A stretch of DNA of 64,000 bases from Achromobacter xylosoxidans A8 (GTDB taxonomy: Bacteria; Pseudomonadota; Gammaproteobacteria; Burkholderiales; Burkholderiaceae_B). Below the pieces are notes generated by a model. It was not told the origin of the DNA. It searched no databases and saw only the letters and a list, made by a program, of their open reading frames with translations. The position numbers and the translations under genes are program-made. Below are positions 7,349-16,517 of this stretch, in pieces; the stretch's first letter is position 1; each line of letters begins with the position of its first letter. The stretch is from NCBI RefSeq assembly GCF_000165835.1, contig NC_014640.1:4898001-4962000 (forward strand). The letters run 5' to 3'.

Positions 7349-8251
7349 CTAGCCGGCCTCGAACGCCTTGAAGCGCTCGTGCAGGAACTCGCGCAGGCGC
7401 TTGACCGCCGGCGACAGCAGCATGCGGTGCACGCACAGCAGATACAGCGGCGAGGGCTCGCTGGTGTAGTCGGCCAGGACTTCGATGAGCCGGCCCGCCC
7501 GCAGATCGGCCAGCACGTCATAGCGCGATTTGTAGGCCAGGCCATGGCCGGCCAGCGCCCATCGGCGCACCAGTTCACCGTCATCGCCCACGCGGTCCCC
7601 CTTGACCGGGACGGTGAGCGCGGCGCCCTCGTGCCTGAAGGCCCAGCGGTCATGCAGGGTTTCGCCCAGCACGAAGGACAGGCAGTTGTGGCGGCGCAGG
7701 TCATCGGGCACTTGCGGCACGCCATGGCGCGCCAGATAGGCGGGCGAAGCGCAGACGACGCGGCGGTTGTGCTCGGACAGCGGCAGCGCCACCAGCCCGG
7801 AGTCGTTCGGCGTGCCATAGCGCACCGCCAGATCGACCGGCTGTCGGTACAGGTCTGCCAGGCGGTCGCTGATGCGCACCTGGAGGTTGACGCGCGGATG
7901 CCGCTCCTGGAACTCGTCCAGCCACGGCAGCAGCACGTGGCGGCCCAGGTCGGACGGGATGGACAAGGACAGGGTGCCGGAGATCTCCGTCTTATTGCGC
8001 GCCACGGCGTTGCGGCCCGCTTCCAGCGCCGACAGCGCCGAGCGGGCATGCTCCAGGTAGCGTTCGCCGTCGCTGGTCAGCCTGAGACTGCGCGTCGAAC
8101 GCACGAACAGGCGCGCCTCCAGGGCCAGTTCCAGGCGCTTGAGCGCCGCGCTGGCGACGGCGGGCGTCAGGTCCAGTTCGCGCGCGGCGGCGGAAAAGCT
8201 GCCCTGGTCCGCCGCCGCCATGAATATCCTCAGATCCTCGAAGCGCACCAT
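7349..8251 (-). CDS. LysR-family transcriptional regulator
   Basis: 300 residues. Helix-turn-helix at residues 17-37 (GSFSAAARELDLTPAVASAA), the LysR substrate-binding domain after residue 90. It is divergent from an SDR and a quinone-oxidoreductase-like gene (8365-10188), the usual arrangement for a LysR and its target. The stop codon lies inside a GAGGCCGG/CCGGCCTC hairpin at 7340-7360 that may end transcription. Confidence 0.92.
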   Translation of the reverse strand: MVRFEDLRIFMAAADQGSFSAAARELDLTPAVASAALKRLELALEARLFVRSTRSLRLTSDGERYLEHARSALSALEAGRNAVARNKTEISGTLSLSIPSDLGRHVLLPWLDEFQERHPRVNLQVRISDRLADLYRQPVDLAVRYGTPNDSGLVALPLSEHNRRVVCASPAYLARHGVPQVPDDLRRHNCLSFVLGETLHDRWAFRHEGAALTVPVKGDRVGDDGELVRRWALAGHGLAYKSRYDVLADLRAGRLIEVLADYTSEPSPLYLLCVHRMLLSPAVKRLREFLHERFKAFEAG

Positions 8252-8262
8252 GCCGGCCTCAT

Positions 8263-8281
8263 TTTCAAAAAATTATTGAAA
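8263..8281. promoter_or_regulatory. Candidate LysR operator
   Basis: TTTCAA-N7-TTGAAA, an A/T-rich interrupted palindrome in an otherwise GC-rich gap, lies 12 bp upstream of the LysR start and ahead of the divergent SDR gene. Position and symmetry fit a LysR box. Confidence 0.5.
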
Positions 8282-8364
8282 CTGAGTGCGATGCTAGCCG
8301 CTTTTTCCCCGCTCTGGACTGGGTAATCATGGCTGCATTCCCCCGACACGCAAGGAGCCACCCC

Positions 8365-9159
8365 ATGAAAATCGAACTGAACGGCAAGAAGGCCCTGGTC
8401 ACCGGATCGTCCGGCGGCATCGGCCTGGCCATCGCCGCGGGCCTGGCCGAGGCCGGCGCCGAAGTCGTGCTGCACGGCCGCAGCGCCGACAAGCTGGCGC
8501 AGGCCGCCGCCTCGCTCGCGCAGCAGTTTCCCGCTGCCCGCGTGAGCACCGTGCAGGCCGACCTCGCCACCGCCGACGGCGCGGCCGCGGTCTCGGCCGC
8601 CCATCCCGATGTGGACATCCTGGTCAACAACGCCGGCTACTTCGCGCCCAAGTCCTTTACCGAAATCACGGACGACGACTGGCAATACATGCTGGACACC
8701 AACGTCATGAGCGGCGTGCGCCTGTCGCGCTATTACCTGCCGCGCATGCTGGCCGCCGGCTGGGGCCGCATGGTCTTCATCTCCAGCGAATCCGGCGTGC
8801 AGATCCCCGCGGAAATGATCCACTACGGCGTCAGCAAGACCGCCTTGCTGGGCGTGTCGCGCGGGCTGGCCGAATTGACCGCCGGCACCGGCGTCACCGT
8901 CAATGCCGTGCTGCCCGGCCCCACGCGTTCGGAAGGCGTGTCGGACTTCTTCGCAGAAATGGCCAAGGAGCAAGGCGTGACGCAAGACCAGATGGAACGC
9001 GACTTCATCGCCCAGCACCGCCCCACTTCGCTGCTGCGGCGCCTGGCCACGGTGGAAGAAGTGGCCAACATGGTCGTCTACACCTGCTCGACGCAAGCCG
9101 CGGCCACCAATGGCGCCGCGCTGCGCGTGGACGGCGGCGTCGTGCGCTCCATCATCTGA
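8365..9159 (+). CDS. SDR-family oxidoreductase
   Basis: 264 residues, classical short-chain dehydrogenase. TGSSGGIG binds the cofactor near residue 14, NNAG lies near residue 87, and the catalytic set is S of ISSES with YGVSK. HGRS after the second strand suggests NADP(H) preference. The ATG at 8365 follows AAGGAG at 8352-8357; an earlier in-frame ATG at 8329 has no such site. It is followed after 15 bp by a quinone-oxidoreductase gene and is divergent from a LysR gene. The substrate is unknown. Confidence 0.92.
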   Translation: MKIELNGKKALVTGSSGGIGLAIAAGLAEAGAEVVLHGRSADKLAQAAASLAQQFPAARVSTVQADLATADGAAAVSAAHPDVDILVNNAGYFAPKSFTEITDDDWQYMLDTNVMSGVRLSRYYLPRMLAAGWGRMVFISSESGVQIPAEMIHYGVSKTALLGVSRGLAELTAGTGVTVNAVLPGPTRSEGVSDFFAEMAKEQGVTQDQMERDFIAQHRPTSLLRRLATVEEVANMVVYTCSTQAAATNGAALRVDGGVVRSII

Positions 9160-9174
9160 TCACGGCCTGAACCC

Positions 9175-10188
9175 ATGAAAGCCATCGCCTACTTCAAGAA
9201 CCTGCCCGCCGACCACCCCGAAGCGCTGCAGGACATCACCCTCGCCGACCCCGTACCCGGCGAGCGCGACCTGCTGGTCGAGGTCCGCGCCATTTCGGTC
9301 AACCCGGTGGACGTGAAGATCCGCGCCAACCGCAAGCCCAAGGACGGCCAGCCCGAGGTCATAGGCTGGGATGCCGCCGGCATCGTGCGCGCGGTGGGCG
9401 CCAAGACCAGCCTCTTCAAGCCCGGCGACCGCGTCTGGTATGCGGGCGCGTTGAACCGCCCCGGGGCCAACAGCGAGCTGCATGCGGTCGACGAGCGCAT
9501 CGTCGGCCGCATGCCCGCCAGCCTGGACTTTGCCCAGGCCGCGGCGCTGCCGCTCACCACCATCACCGCCTGGGAACTGCTGTTCGACCGGCTGCGCGTG
9601 CTGGATAACGGCGCGCCCAGCCAGGGCAGCCTGCTGGTCATCGGCGCCGCAGGCGGCGTGGGATCCATCCTGGTGCAGCTGACGCGCCAGCTGACCGGCC
9701 TAACGGTGATCGGCACCGCCTCGCGTCCGCAAACGCAGGCCTGGGTCCGCGAGCTGGGCGCGCATCACGTCATCGACCACAGCCAGCCGCTGGCCGCCGA
9801 ACTCAAGCGGATCGGCTTCCAGCACGTCAGCCACATCGCCGGCCTGACCCAGACCGACCAGCACTTCGCGCAGATGGCCGAAGCGATCGCGCCGCAAGGC
9901 AAGATCGCCCTGATCGACGATCCCGCCGCGATCGACGTGCGCCTGCTCAAATCCAAGTCGGCGTCGCTGCATTGGGAGTTCATGTTCGCACGCCCGCTGC
10001 ACGGCACGCCCGACATGATCGCGCAGCACGAACTGCTGAATCAGGCCGCCCACCTGATCGACGAAGGCACGTTGCGCACCACGCTGGGCGCGCACTACGG
10101 CAAGATCAACGCCGAGAACCTGCGTCGCGCCCACGCCTTCATCGAAAGCGGCAAGGCACAGGGGAAGATCGTGCTGGAAGGTTTCTAG
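9175..10188 (+). CDS. Zinc-type alcohol dehydrogenase-like / quinone oxidoreductase
   Basis: 337 residues of the medium-chain dehydrogenase superfamily. N-terminal GroES-like domain (ISVNPVDVKIR, VIGWDAAGIV, FKPGDRVWYAG), then a Rossmann domain with IGAAGGVGSILVQL at about residue 157. Catalytic zinc ligands are not evident, so it more likely acts as an NADPH quinone or enone reductase. It follows the SDR by 15 bp, so the two are probably co-transcribed under the divergent LysR. Confidence 0.9.
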   Translation: MKAIAYFKNLPADHPEALQDITLADPVPGERDLLVEVRAISVNPVDVKIRANRKPKDGQPEVIGWDAAGIVRAVGAKTSLFKPGDRVWYAGALNRPGANSELHAVDERIVGRMPASLDFAQAAALPLTTITAWELLFDRLRVLDNGAPSQGSLLVIGAAGGVGSILVQLTRQLTGLTVIGTASRPQTQAWVRELGAHHVIDHSQPLAAELKRIGFQHVSHIAGLTQTDQHFAQMAEAIAPQGKIALIDDPAAIDVRLLKSKSASLHWEFMFARPLHGTPDMIAQHELLNQAAHLIDEGTLRTTLGAHYGKINAENLRRAHAFIESGKAQGKIVLEGF

Positions 10189-10352
10189 GAAGCCCGCGTC
10201 ATGCCTCGCCGCCAACCGCGGCGGGGCATCTCGCAATTGCAAGCAGAAAGCAGTACAAACTCGACTGCGCGCAATCGCATGCGCAACGCCATCGGGAGTC
10301 TCTTCTGCTCGACCACATTCTCAATCAGACGCTTGAACCCCTGCTCTGGGGT

Positions 10353-10586
10353 ATGGTGGCCTTTACCCTGCTGATGCTGAGGCTGGCGCCCCTGCAAGGC
10401 TGGAAGGCCGTCATCGTCGCCGGCATCACGGCGGGGCTGGTCTTCGACACCATCCAGTTCCGCGTAGGCCCGCCGCGCCTGTGGGACGCGCTGGTGCTGG
10501 GTTCGGTGCTGGCCGCCTTGCTGGCGGCCGCCGTGCTGGAACTGCTGTTCCTGCTGCTGCGCCGCTCGCGCCCCGAGCGGGCCTGA
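10353..10586 (+). CDS. Small integral membrane protein
   Basis: At least 77 residues with three hydrophobic segments (VAFTLLMLRLAPL, AVIVAGITAGLVFDTI, and a long C-terminal helix ALVLGSVLAALLAAAVLELLFLLLL-like region), ending in a basic tail. The frame is open upstream, and a GGGAG site at 10294-10298 points to a start near a CTG at 10305, which would add 16 residues. The ATG at 10353 has no ribosome-binding site. No family recognised. Confidence 0.65.
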   Translation: MVAFTLLMLRLAPLQGWKAVIVAGITAGLVFDTIQFRVGPPRLWDALVLGSVLAALLAAAVLELLFLLLRRSRPERA

Positions 10587-10598
10587 GGCGGCAGGCAA

Positions 10599-10620
10599 GC
10601 CTGCGGTCCGGACCGCAGGC
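10599..10620. terminator. Perfect palindrome between convergent genes
   Basis: GCCTGCGGTCC/GGACCGCAGGC, 22 bp with complete symmetry, sits between genes ending at 10586 (+) and 10638 (-). Without T-runs it is a weak bidirectional terminator or a mRNA-end stabiliser. Confidence 0.5.
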
Positions 10621-10637
10621 GCCTCGCGCGCACGCCG

Positions 10638-10994
10638 TCAGGCGCGCCCTTCCCGCTTGGCGCGGGCATGAGGATCGTTGATCTCGGCCTCCAGTTCGGC
10701 GATCAGCCACTCCAACCAGCCGTTTTCGCTGCGCGCGTAAACCACCGCGGCGGGCGTCTTGCCGCTGCGCCAGCCCGGCTGATGCGCATCCATCCACGCG
10801 CCCAGGCTCTTGTGCGGCGCCAGCAGGCCCGACAGCCAGGACCACAGGTAATCAGGCACGTTGCGGCGGAATCCTTGCGCGCAGGCGTAGAGGGTGGGCT
10901 CAAGCGGCAGGTTGCCGGCGCGGGCCAGCCTGGCCTGCACGCGGCGCAGGGTCTCGGCCGCGGCCTGCAATTGTTCGGTGCTGAGCTTTTTCAT
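10638..10994 (-). CDS. Hypothetical cytoplasmic protein
   Basis: 118 residues with no signal or membrane segment. Trp-rich centre (DYLWSWLSGLLAPHKSLG...AWMDAHQPGW) and acidic C-terminal helix (LEWLIAELEAEINDPHA). An AGGAG site seven bases upstream supports the ATG at 10994. I recognise no family; coding bias matches neighbours. Confidence 0.7.
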   Translation of the reverse strand: MKKLSTEQLQAAAETLRRVQARLARAGNLPLEPTLYACAQGFRRNVPDYLWSWLSGLLAPHKSLGAWMDAHQPGWRSGKTPAAVVYARSENGWLEWLIAELEAEINDPHARAKREGRA

Positions 10995-11069
10995 TCGAGG
11001 ACTCCTGATCTTGGTTTGCCCGGATTATCGCCGCAGGCAGCGGCGCTTTCCAAGCGCCGCTTGCAGCCA

Positions 11070-11978
11070 TCAGGAACGCGCCGCCCGGGGCGGTTCCAGG
11101 CTCAGCAACGCGGTCGCGCTGAAGCGCGCGCCCGGTTCCAGCACCCGCATGCCGGTGCGCGTCTCGCCGCCCGCCGCCAGGTTGAACGCGTCCGCCACAT
11201 TGGTGACCGGCTCCACGCACAGGAACTCCGAGCCCGCCGCCGTGTACACCACCAGGTGCGCAAAGGCCGGATCGGCATGCAGCGACAACTGATGCCCATC
11301 TGGCCAATGCAGGGTGGCCCGCCCTTCCCATTGCGACAAATAGGTATCGCAGCCGCTGGCCGAACGCCGCAGTTCGCGCACGTGCACGGCCTTGCTGCCG
11401 GCAGGCAGTCCCTCCGCGTCCGCGGTCCACTCGCGGCGCGCATGCAGCGTGACGCGCTCGGCCGTGAAATAAGGATGCAGCCCCAGACCGCAGGGCATGG
11501 ACGTGTCGCCCAGATTGACGATGGACAGCGCCACGCTCAGGCCGCGCGCGTCCAGCTGATAGCGCTGCACGCATTCGAAGGGCCAGGGCCAGCCCAGCAC
11601 GCCGGCGGGCTGCGCCAACACCAGGTCGACGCTGTCCGCGCTCAGGCTGCGCACGCTCCATGCCTGATACAGGCCCGCGCCATGGATCGCATAAGGTCGG
11701 CCGGGCACGGATTGCAACGCGTGCCTGGCGCCGTTGAAAGTGAACGCGCCGTCGCGGATGCGGTTGGAGTACGGCGCCAGCGGGTATGAGCCTGCCCGCG
11801 GCCAGCTTCCCGCGGGCCATTGCGTGTCGGTCAGCGGCACGATCCAGTCGTGCGCACCCGTGGACAGCCGGGTCAGGCGACCGCCGCCGCCCGGCGCAAA
11901 TTCGGCCTGGTGCGGGCCGCTGGCGATGGTGATGCGCTCGCTGGCGTCGAGCGTGGCCGGGACGGATAAAGCCTGCAT
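11070..11978 (-). CDS. Aldose 1-epimerase family protein
   Basis: 302 residues with the galactose-mutarotase beta-sandwich pattern. LAPYSNRIRDGAFTF near residue 70, IHGAG near residue 96, LHPYF (catalytic-type His) near residue 170 and CVEPVTN (catalytic-type Glu) near residue 255. These enzymes interconvert alpha and beta anomers of free or phosphorylated sugars. The ATG at 11978 gives the usual N-terminus; the frame is open to 12050 but that extension is basic and unlike the family. It lies downstream of a LysR gene on the same strand. Confidence 0.88.
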   Translation of the reverse strand: MQALSVPATLDASERITIASGPHQAEFAPGGGGRLTRLSTGAHDWIVPLTDTQWPAGSWPRAGSYPLAPYSNRIRDGAFTFNGARHALQSVPGRPYAIHGAGLYQAWSVRSLSADSVDLVLAQPAGVLGWPWPFECVQRYQLDARGLSVALSIVNLGDTSMPCGLGLHPYFTAERVTLHARREWTADAEGLPAGSKAVHVRELRRSASGCDTYLSQWEGRATLHWPDGHQLSLHADPAFAHLVVYTAAGSEFLCVEPVTNVADAFNLAAGGETRTGMRVLEPGARFSATALLSLEPPRAARS

Positions 11979-12066
11979 TTGAATGAAACTCCGGCGGCGG
12001 AAACGGGGCCGCGCGCTGCGATTGTGCCGTCCCCGGACTGGCGGGCGCAAGCGACTGCCGGACGCC

Positions 12067-12957
12067 TCATCCCGCCTCGACTTCGACGCCGCACAACGCC
12101 AGTAGCCGGCTCAACGCAGGATTCCGGTTGGTCTCCAACCACGCGATGCCATGCTGCAGCTTGGGCGCGTCCGCCGGCAACGGACGAAACACCACGCCCT
12201 CCATGTTGAGGGACTCGATGTCCCGCGGAATGATGGCCACGCCGGTGCCGGCCGCGACCAGGCACAGCAGGGTCTGGGACGCTTCCGTTTCCCGCACCAC
12301 GCGCGGCAGGAAACCCGCCTCCAGGCAGATGGCGTCCATGGCGCCGCGCAGGTGGAAGCCCTTGCCCGAGGGATAGGCGATGAACGGCTCTTGCGCAAGA
12401 TCCGCGACGCCCAGGTCCGCCTTGCTCGCCAGCGGATGCGCGTCGGCCAGCGCGATGGAGAACTCGCTGAGCATGAAGCCGTGCGACACGATATGTTTGC
12501 CCTCCAGGGGCAGAAAGCACAGTGCCGCATCCAGCGTGCCGTCCAGCAGTTTCAGACGCAGTTCGCCAGTCGGCAGCGGCCCCTGGATGTCCAGCGCGAT
12601 ATCGCTGTATAGGCGCCGGCAGTCGCGCACCAGCCCCGGCAGGCGCACATGGCTGGCGCGTCCGGTATAGCCCAGCCGCAGACTGCCGGTCTCGCCCCGG
12701 CCGGCCTTGCGGCAGGCCTCCACCGCGCCGTCCAACTGCCGGAACATGGGCTGGATGCTGTCCAGGAACACGCGGCCCGCCACCGTCAGCGCGACCTTGC
12801 GCGTGCTGCGGTCGAACAGCTTCACGCCCAGTTCCTCTTCCAGTTCGCGGATGCGCTGGCTCAAAGGAGGTTGGGCGATGTGCAAGCGCAGGGCGGCGCG
12901 GGTGAAGTTCAGTTCCGTGGCAAGGACCATGAAGCTATGCAGGTGGCGCAGTTCCAT
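12067..12957 (-). CDS. LysR-family transcriptional regulator
   Basis: 296 residues. Helix-turn-helix at 17-37 (NFTRAALRLHIAQPPLSQR), close to the BenM/CatM subgroup, then the substrate-binding domain. Divergent from the SDR-FAH-Bug cluster (13079-16285), which it most likely controls, since aromatic-pathway LysR proteins often sit this way. The intergenic region holds a clear AT-rich palindrome. Confidence 0.93.
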   Translation of the reverse strand: MELRHLHSFMVLATELNFTRAALRLHIAQPPLSQRIRELEEELGVKLFDRSTRKVALTVAGRVFLDSIQPMFRQLDGAVEACRKAGRGETGSLRLGYTGRASHVRLPGLVRDCRRLYSDIALDIQGPLPTGELRLKLLDGTLDAALCFLPLEGKHIVSHGFMLSEFSIALADAHPLASKADLGVADLAQEPFIAYPSGKGFHLRGAMDAICLEAGFLPRVVRETEASQTLLCLVAAGTGVAIIPRDIESLNMEGVVFRPLPADAPKLQHGIAWLETNRNPALSRLLALCGVEVEAG

Positions 12958-12975
12958 GTCGGGTATCGGTTATTG

Positions 12976-12990
12976 ATATTCCATGAATAT
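12976..12990. promoter_or_regulatory. Candidate LysR operator
   Basis: ATATTC-CAT-GAATAT, a perfect 15-bp palindrome in a markedly AT-rich gap, 19 bp from the LysR start and upstream of the divergent SDR. A second pair, TATCGG (about 12964) and CCGATA (about 13001), flanks it, so two nested dyads may form recognition and activation sites. Confidence 0.55.
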
Positions 12991-13078
12991 AAATGATGTT
13001 CCGATAATAAATTGGACGACTCAATCCCCAAGCCCTAACCTGCCACGCATCCAATAAACACACAGCGTGGAGACAAGC

Positions 13079-13867
13079 ATGGCTGATCTTTCGGGGCGGG
13101 TGGCCCTGGTAACCGGTTCGACCAGCGGCATCGGCCTGGCCGTGGCGCGGCGCCTGGCGCGCTCCGGCGCGACGCTGGTGCTCAATGGCCTGGCCGACGC
13201 TGCCGCAGCCGATGCGCTTTGCGCCGAGTTCCGCGACACCTATGGCGTGCCGGTCCGCTTCCAGCCCTGCGACCTGCGCAAGCCGGCCGAGATCGAGGCC
13301 ATGATGGCCGAGCTGAACCAGGTCTATGGCGCGCTGGATATCCTGGTCAACAACGCCGGCATCCAGCATGTGAGCCAGATCGAGGCCTTTCCGGTCGACA
13401 AGTGGGACGACATGATCGCCGTCAACCTGTCGGCCAGCTTCCACACCATGCGCACCGCGCTGCCGGCCATGCGCGCGCGCAACTGGGGCCGCATCGTCAA
13501 CATGGCGTCCATCAGCGGCTTGCGCGGCCGCGCCGGCAAGACCGGCTACAACGCCACCAAGCACGGCCTGATCGGCCTGACCAAATCCGTGGCGCTGGAA
13601 ACCGCGCAGACCGCCATCACCTGCAACGCCATCTGCCCCGGCTGGGTACACACGCCGCTGGTGCAGAAGCAGATCGACGCGCTGGCCGAACGCGAAGGGC
13701 TGGACAATGCCGCGGCCACAAACCGGCTGCTCGGCCTGCGCCAGCCTTCGGGCAAGTTCGTCACCCTGGAACAGATCGCCGGCCTGTGCGAATTCTTCTG
13801 CTCGCCCGACGCCGACGAAGTCCGCGGCGTGGCCTGGGCCATGGACGGCGGCACCACCGCAGCCTGA
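13079..13867 (+). CDS. SDR dehydrogenase, 3-hydroxybutyrate-dehydrogenase-like
   Basis: 262 residues. TGSTSGIG at residue 12, NNAGIQHV near 90, catalytic S in MASIS and YNATK near 155, ending in AMDGGTTAA. ICPGWVHTPLV and a long loop before the C-terminus match D-3-hydroxybutyrate dehydrogenases. GGAG six bases before the ATG at 13079 decides the start over a GTG at 13067. It heads a cluster with an FAH-family hydrolase and a Bug receptor, so it may oxidise a hydroxy-acid from that pathway rather than 3-hydroxybutyrate itself. Confidence 0.88.
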   Translation: MADLSGRVALVTGSTSGIGLAVARRLARSGATLVLNGLADAAAADALCAEFRDTYGVPVRFQPCDLRKPAEIEAMMAELNQVYGALDILVNNAGIQHVSQIEAFPVDKWDDMIAVNLSASFHTMRTALPAMRARNWGRIVNMASISGLRGRAGKTGYNATKHGLIGLTKSVALETAQTAITCNAICPGWVHTPLVQKQIDALAEREGLDNAAATNRLLGLRQPSGKFVTLEQIAGLCEFFCSPDADEVRGVAWAMDGGTTAA

Positions 13868-13943
13868 AGCCGCAGCGGCGGCCTCCATTGAACATGCGCG
13901 CAGGCCGCACAGCGATACCGACAACGCCCCCGAGGAGTACAAG

Positions 13944-15254
13944 ATGCTGGACCACACCCACGCGCCCACCGCCAAGAGCTGGGTCGACGGCGCCGACGGC
14001 CATCCGGATTTCCCGTTGCAGAATCTGCCGATGGGCGTGTTCCGCCACGATGGCGGCACGCCGCGAATCGGCGTCGCCATCGGCGAGCAGGTGCTGGATG
14101 TCCGGGCCGCCGTGGAACTGGGCCTGCTGGACGAGCTGGAGCCGGTCGCGCGCCAAGCGCTATCGACGCACAGGCTCAACGACTGGATGGCCTTGCCCGC
14201 CGCCGCCCGCAAGGCCGTGCGGCACGCCCTGTTCGCGCTGCTGGACGCCGCACACCCAGCCAGCGCGCGGCACGCCTCGCTGGCCGCGCGCCTGCTGCAT
14301 CCGCAGGCCCAATGCGAGCTGCTGCTGCCTGCGGACGTGGGCGACTACACCGATTTCTATGCCGGCATCCATCACGCCAGCCACGTGGGCAAGCTGTTCC
14401 GGCCCAACAACCCGCTGATGCCGAACTACAAGCACGTGCCCATCGCCTATCACGGCCGCGCCTCCTCCATCTGCGCGTCCGACACACCCGTGCGGCGGCC
14501 GCGCGGCCAGGTGAGGACGGCGGCCGGCGTCGACGTCCCGGCCTACCGGCCATCCGCGCAGCTGGACTTCGAACTCGAACTGGCGATCTGGATCGGCCCC
14601 GGCAACGCGCTCGGCGAGCCCGTGCCGCTGGAGCAGGCCGCCGGCCACGTGGCCGGCTATGGCCTGTTGAACGACTGGTCAGCCCGCGACATCCAGGCTT
14701 GGGAATACCAGCCGCTAGGCCCCTTCCAGGGCAAGAATTTCGCGTCCACGGTTTCGCCCTGGGTGGTGACTGCCGAAGCGCTGGCCCCGTTCCGCAGCGC
14801 CGCGATGGCGCGCGGCGATGGCGATCCTGAACTGCTGCCCTATCTGCGCCACGCCGACGACGCCGCCACCGGCGGACTGGCCATCGCGCTGCAAGCGTGG
14901 CTGTCCACACCGCTGATGCGCGAACGCTCACTGGCGCCGCAACGGCTGGCGGCATCCGATGCGCGCCATCTGTACTGGACTCCGGCGCAGATGGTGGCGC
15001 AGCACACGCTGGGCGGCTGCAACCTGCGCCCGGGCGACTTGCTGGGCTCGGGCACCATCTCCACGCCCGACGACAGCGGCCACGGCAGCCTGCTCGAACT
15101 GACGCATGGCGGCAAACAGCCCATTACCCTGCCCTCGGGCGAAACCCGGCTGTTCCTGGAGGCCGGAGACGAAGTCACCCTGACGGCCCATTGCAGCCGC
15201 GAGGGTTTCCAGCGCATCGGCTTCGGCGCAAGCCGGGCGCGCATTATCGATTGA
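13944..15254 (+). CDS. fahA: Fumarylacetoacetase-family hydrolase
   Basis: 436 residues, normal for full-length fumarylacetoacetase (C-C bond hydrolysis of fumarylacetoacetate to fumarate and acetoacetate). Small N-terminal SH3-like domain with MGVFRHD...GVAIG, then DYTDFYAGIHHASHVGKLFRP (metal Asp and catalytic His), FELELAIWIG, LLNDWSARDIQAWEY and GKNFASTVSPWVV. GAGGAG at 13932 precedes the ATG. No homogentisate dioxygenase adjoins it. The neighbouring SDR fits: the acetoacetate released could be reduced, or a related diketo acid used. Confidence 0.88.
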   Translation: MLDHTHAPTAKSWVDGADGHPDFPLQNLPMGVFRHDGGTPRIGVAIGEQVLDVRAAVELGLLDELEPVARQALSTHRLNDWMALPAAARKAVRHALFALLDAAHPASARHASLAARLLHPQAQCELLLPADVGDYTDFYAGIHHASHVGKLFRPNNPLMPNYKHVPIAYHGRASSICASDTPVRRPRGQVRTAAGVDVPAYRPSAQLDFELELAIWIGPGNALGEPVPLEQAAGHVAGYGLLNDWSARDIQAWEYQPLGPFQGKNFASTVSPWVVTAEALAPFRSAAMARGDGDPELLPYLRHADDAATGGLAIALQAWLSTPLMRERSLAPQRLAASDARHLYWTPAQMVAQHTLGGCNLRPGDLLGSGTISTPDDSGHGSLLELTHGGKQPITLPSGETRLFLEAGDEVTLTAHCSREGFQRIGFGASRARIID

Positions 15255-15325
15255 CGTTCAATACCAGGCATCCCGCTAGACCTGGAGCCGGCCGGCGAGC
15301 CGGCGGCACACAAAGGAGGAATGAC

Positions 15326-16285
15326 ATGAAGAAGATCCTGGCAGCAGGCATGATGGTCCTCGCAAGCGCAAGCAGCGCCCCCGCGCTGGCGCAGGACTTC
15401 CCCAACCACCCGATCCGCCTGATCATCCCCTACTCCGCCGGCGGCGTCACCGACGTGGTCGGCCGCGCCCTGGCCGAGCAATCCGGCAAGCGCCTCGGCC
15501 AGACCGTGGTGGTCGAAAACAAGACCGGCGCCAACGGCACGCTGGGCGCCACCCAGATGCTCAACACCGCGCCCGACGGCTATACCGTCACCATGGTGCC
15601 CATCGGCATCTTCCGCATGCCGCACATCACCGGCACGCGCTACGACCCGATCAAGGACCTGACCTACATCTCGATGATCGCCGGCTACAACTACTACGTC
15701 GCAGTCGCCGCGGACTCGCCCTGGAAGACGCTGGACGACCTGGTCGCCTACGCCAAGTCCAAGCCCGACACGATTTCCTATGGCACGCCGGGCGCCTACA
15801 GCAGCCAGCACATCGCCATGGTGCAGCTGGGCGAAGCCGCCCAGGCCAAGTGGACCCACGTCCCTTACAAGGGCGACGCCGACGCACTGACCGCCATGCT
15901 GGGCGGCCACATCCAGGTGCTGGTCGGCGCCAGCACCATCCTGCCCTACGTGGCCTCGGGCAAGGTCCGCATCCTTGCGTCGCTCGGCGACAAGCGCTCG
16001 CCGGACCTGCCGGACGTGCCCACCCTGAAGGAAGCCGGCTATCCCGTGGTGCACACCTCGCCTTTCGGCATCGCCGGCCCCAAGGGCATGGACCCGGCGG
16101 TCATCGCCAAGCTCGACGGCGCCTTCCGCGACACCCTCAAGGACGAGGCTTTCCTCACGCTGCTGCGCCAGTCCGGCGTGTCGCCGCAATACATGGATAC
16201 CGCGACCTACACCAAGGCCGCCCAGGCCAGCGCGGAGACGGAGCGTGAGGTCATCAAGAAGTTGGGGAACATCATGAACAAATGA
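15326..16285 (+). CDS. Bug-family periplasmic solute-binding receptor
   Basis: 319 residues with a signal peptide ending LAQD (MKKILAAGMMVLASASSAPALA). NHPIRLIIPYSAGGVTDVVGR is the Bug/TctC start, followed by VVVENKTGANGTLG and PDGYT. Bug receptors capture carboxylates and amides in the periplasm and sometimes act as sensors. AAGGAGGA precedes the ATG. It ends [11 protein letters not shown], a tail that recurs almost identically at 18237-18269. It is third gene of the LysR-controlled cluster and no TctAB permease adjoins it. Confidence 0.92.
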   Translation: MKKILAAGMMVLASASSAPALAQDFPNHPIRLIIPYSAGGVTDVVGRALAEQSGKRLGQTVVVENKTGANGTLGATQMLNTAPDGYTVTMVPIGIFRMPHITGTRYDPIKDLTYISMIAGYNYYVAVAADSPWKTLDDLVAYAKSKPDTISYGTPGAYSSQHIAMVQLGEAAQAKWTHVPYKGDADALTAMLGGHIQVLVGASTILPYVASGKVRILASLGDKRSPDLPDVPTLKEAGYPVVHTSPFGIAGPKGMDPAVIAKLDGAFRDTLKDEAFLTLLRQSGVSPQYMDTATYTKAAQASAETEREVIKKLGNIMNK

Positions 16286-16362
16286 GGTACAGGCAAGGTC
16301 CGCGTGCGTCGGATCCAACGCCCTCTCAACTGTAATAAAACGTAAAATCCCAAGTACCCAAG

Positions 16363-16388
16363 AAACGCCCCAGCAATGGGGCGTTTTC
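16363..16388 (+). terminator. Rho-independent terminator
   Basis: AAACGCCCC-AGCAAT-GGGGCGTTTT. Ends the SDR-FAH-Bug transcript. Confidence 0.85.
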
Positions 16389-16517
16389 CGTTGGGCCGGA
16401 TTCCGGCGCACGCGGGATGTGGAATGCACGCCACACCCCCCACTTTCCATGTCGGCGACCTGCTGGCATCATGCGGCGCGTAGGGCACCTGTCAAGCATC
16501 TGAACAAGGAAGAAAAA

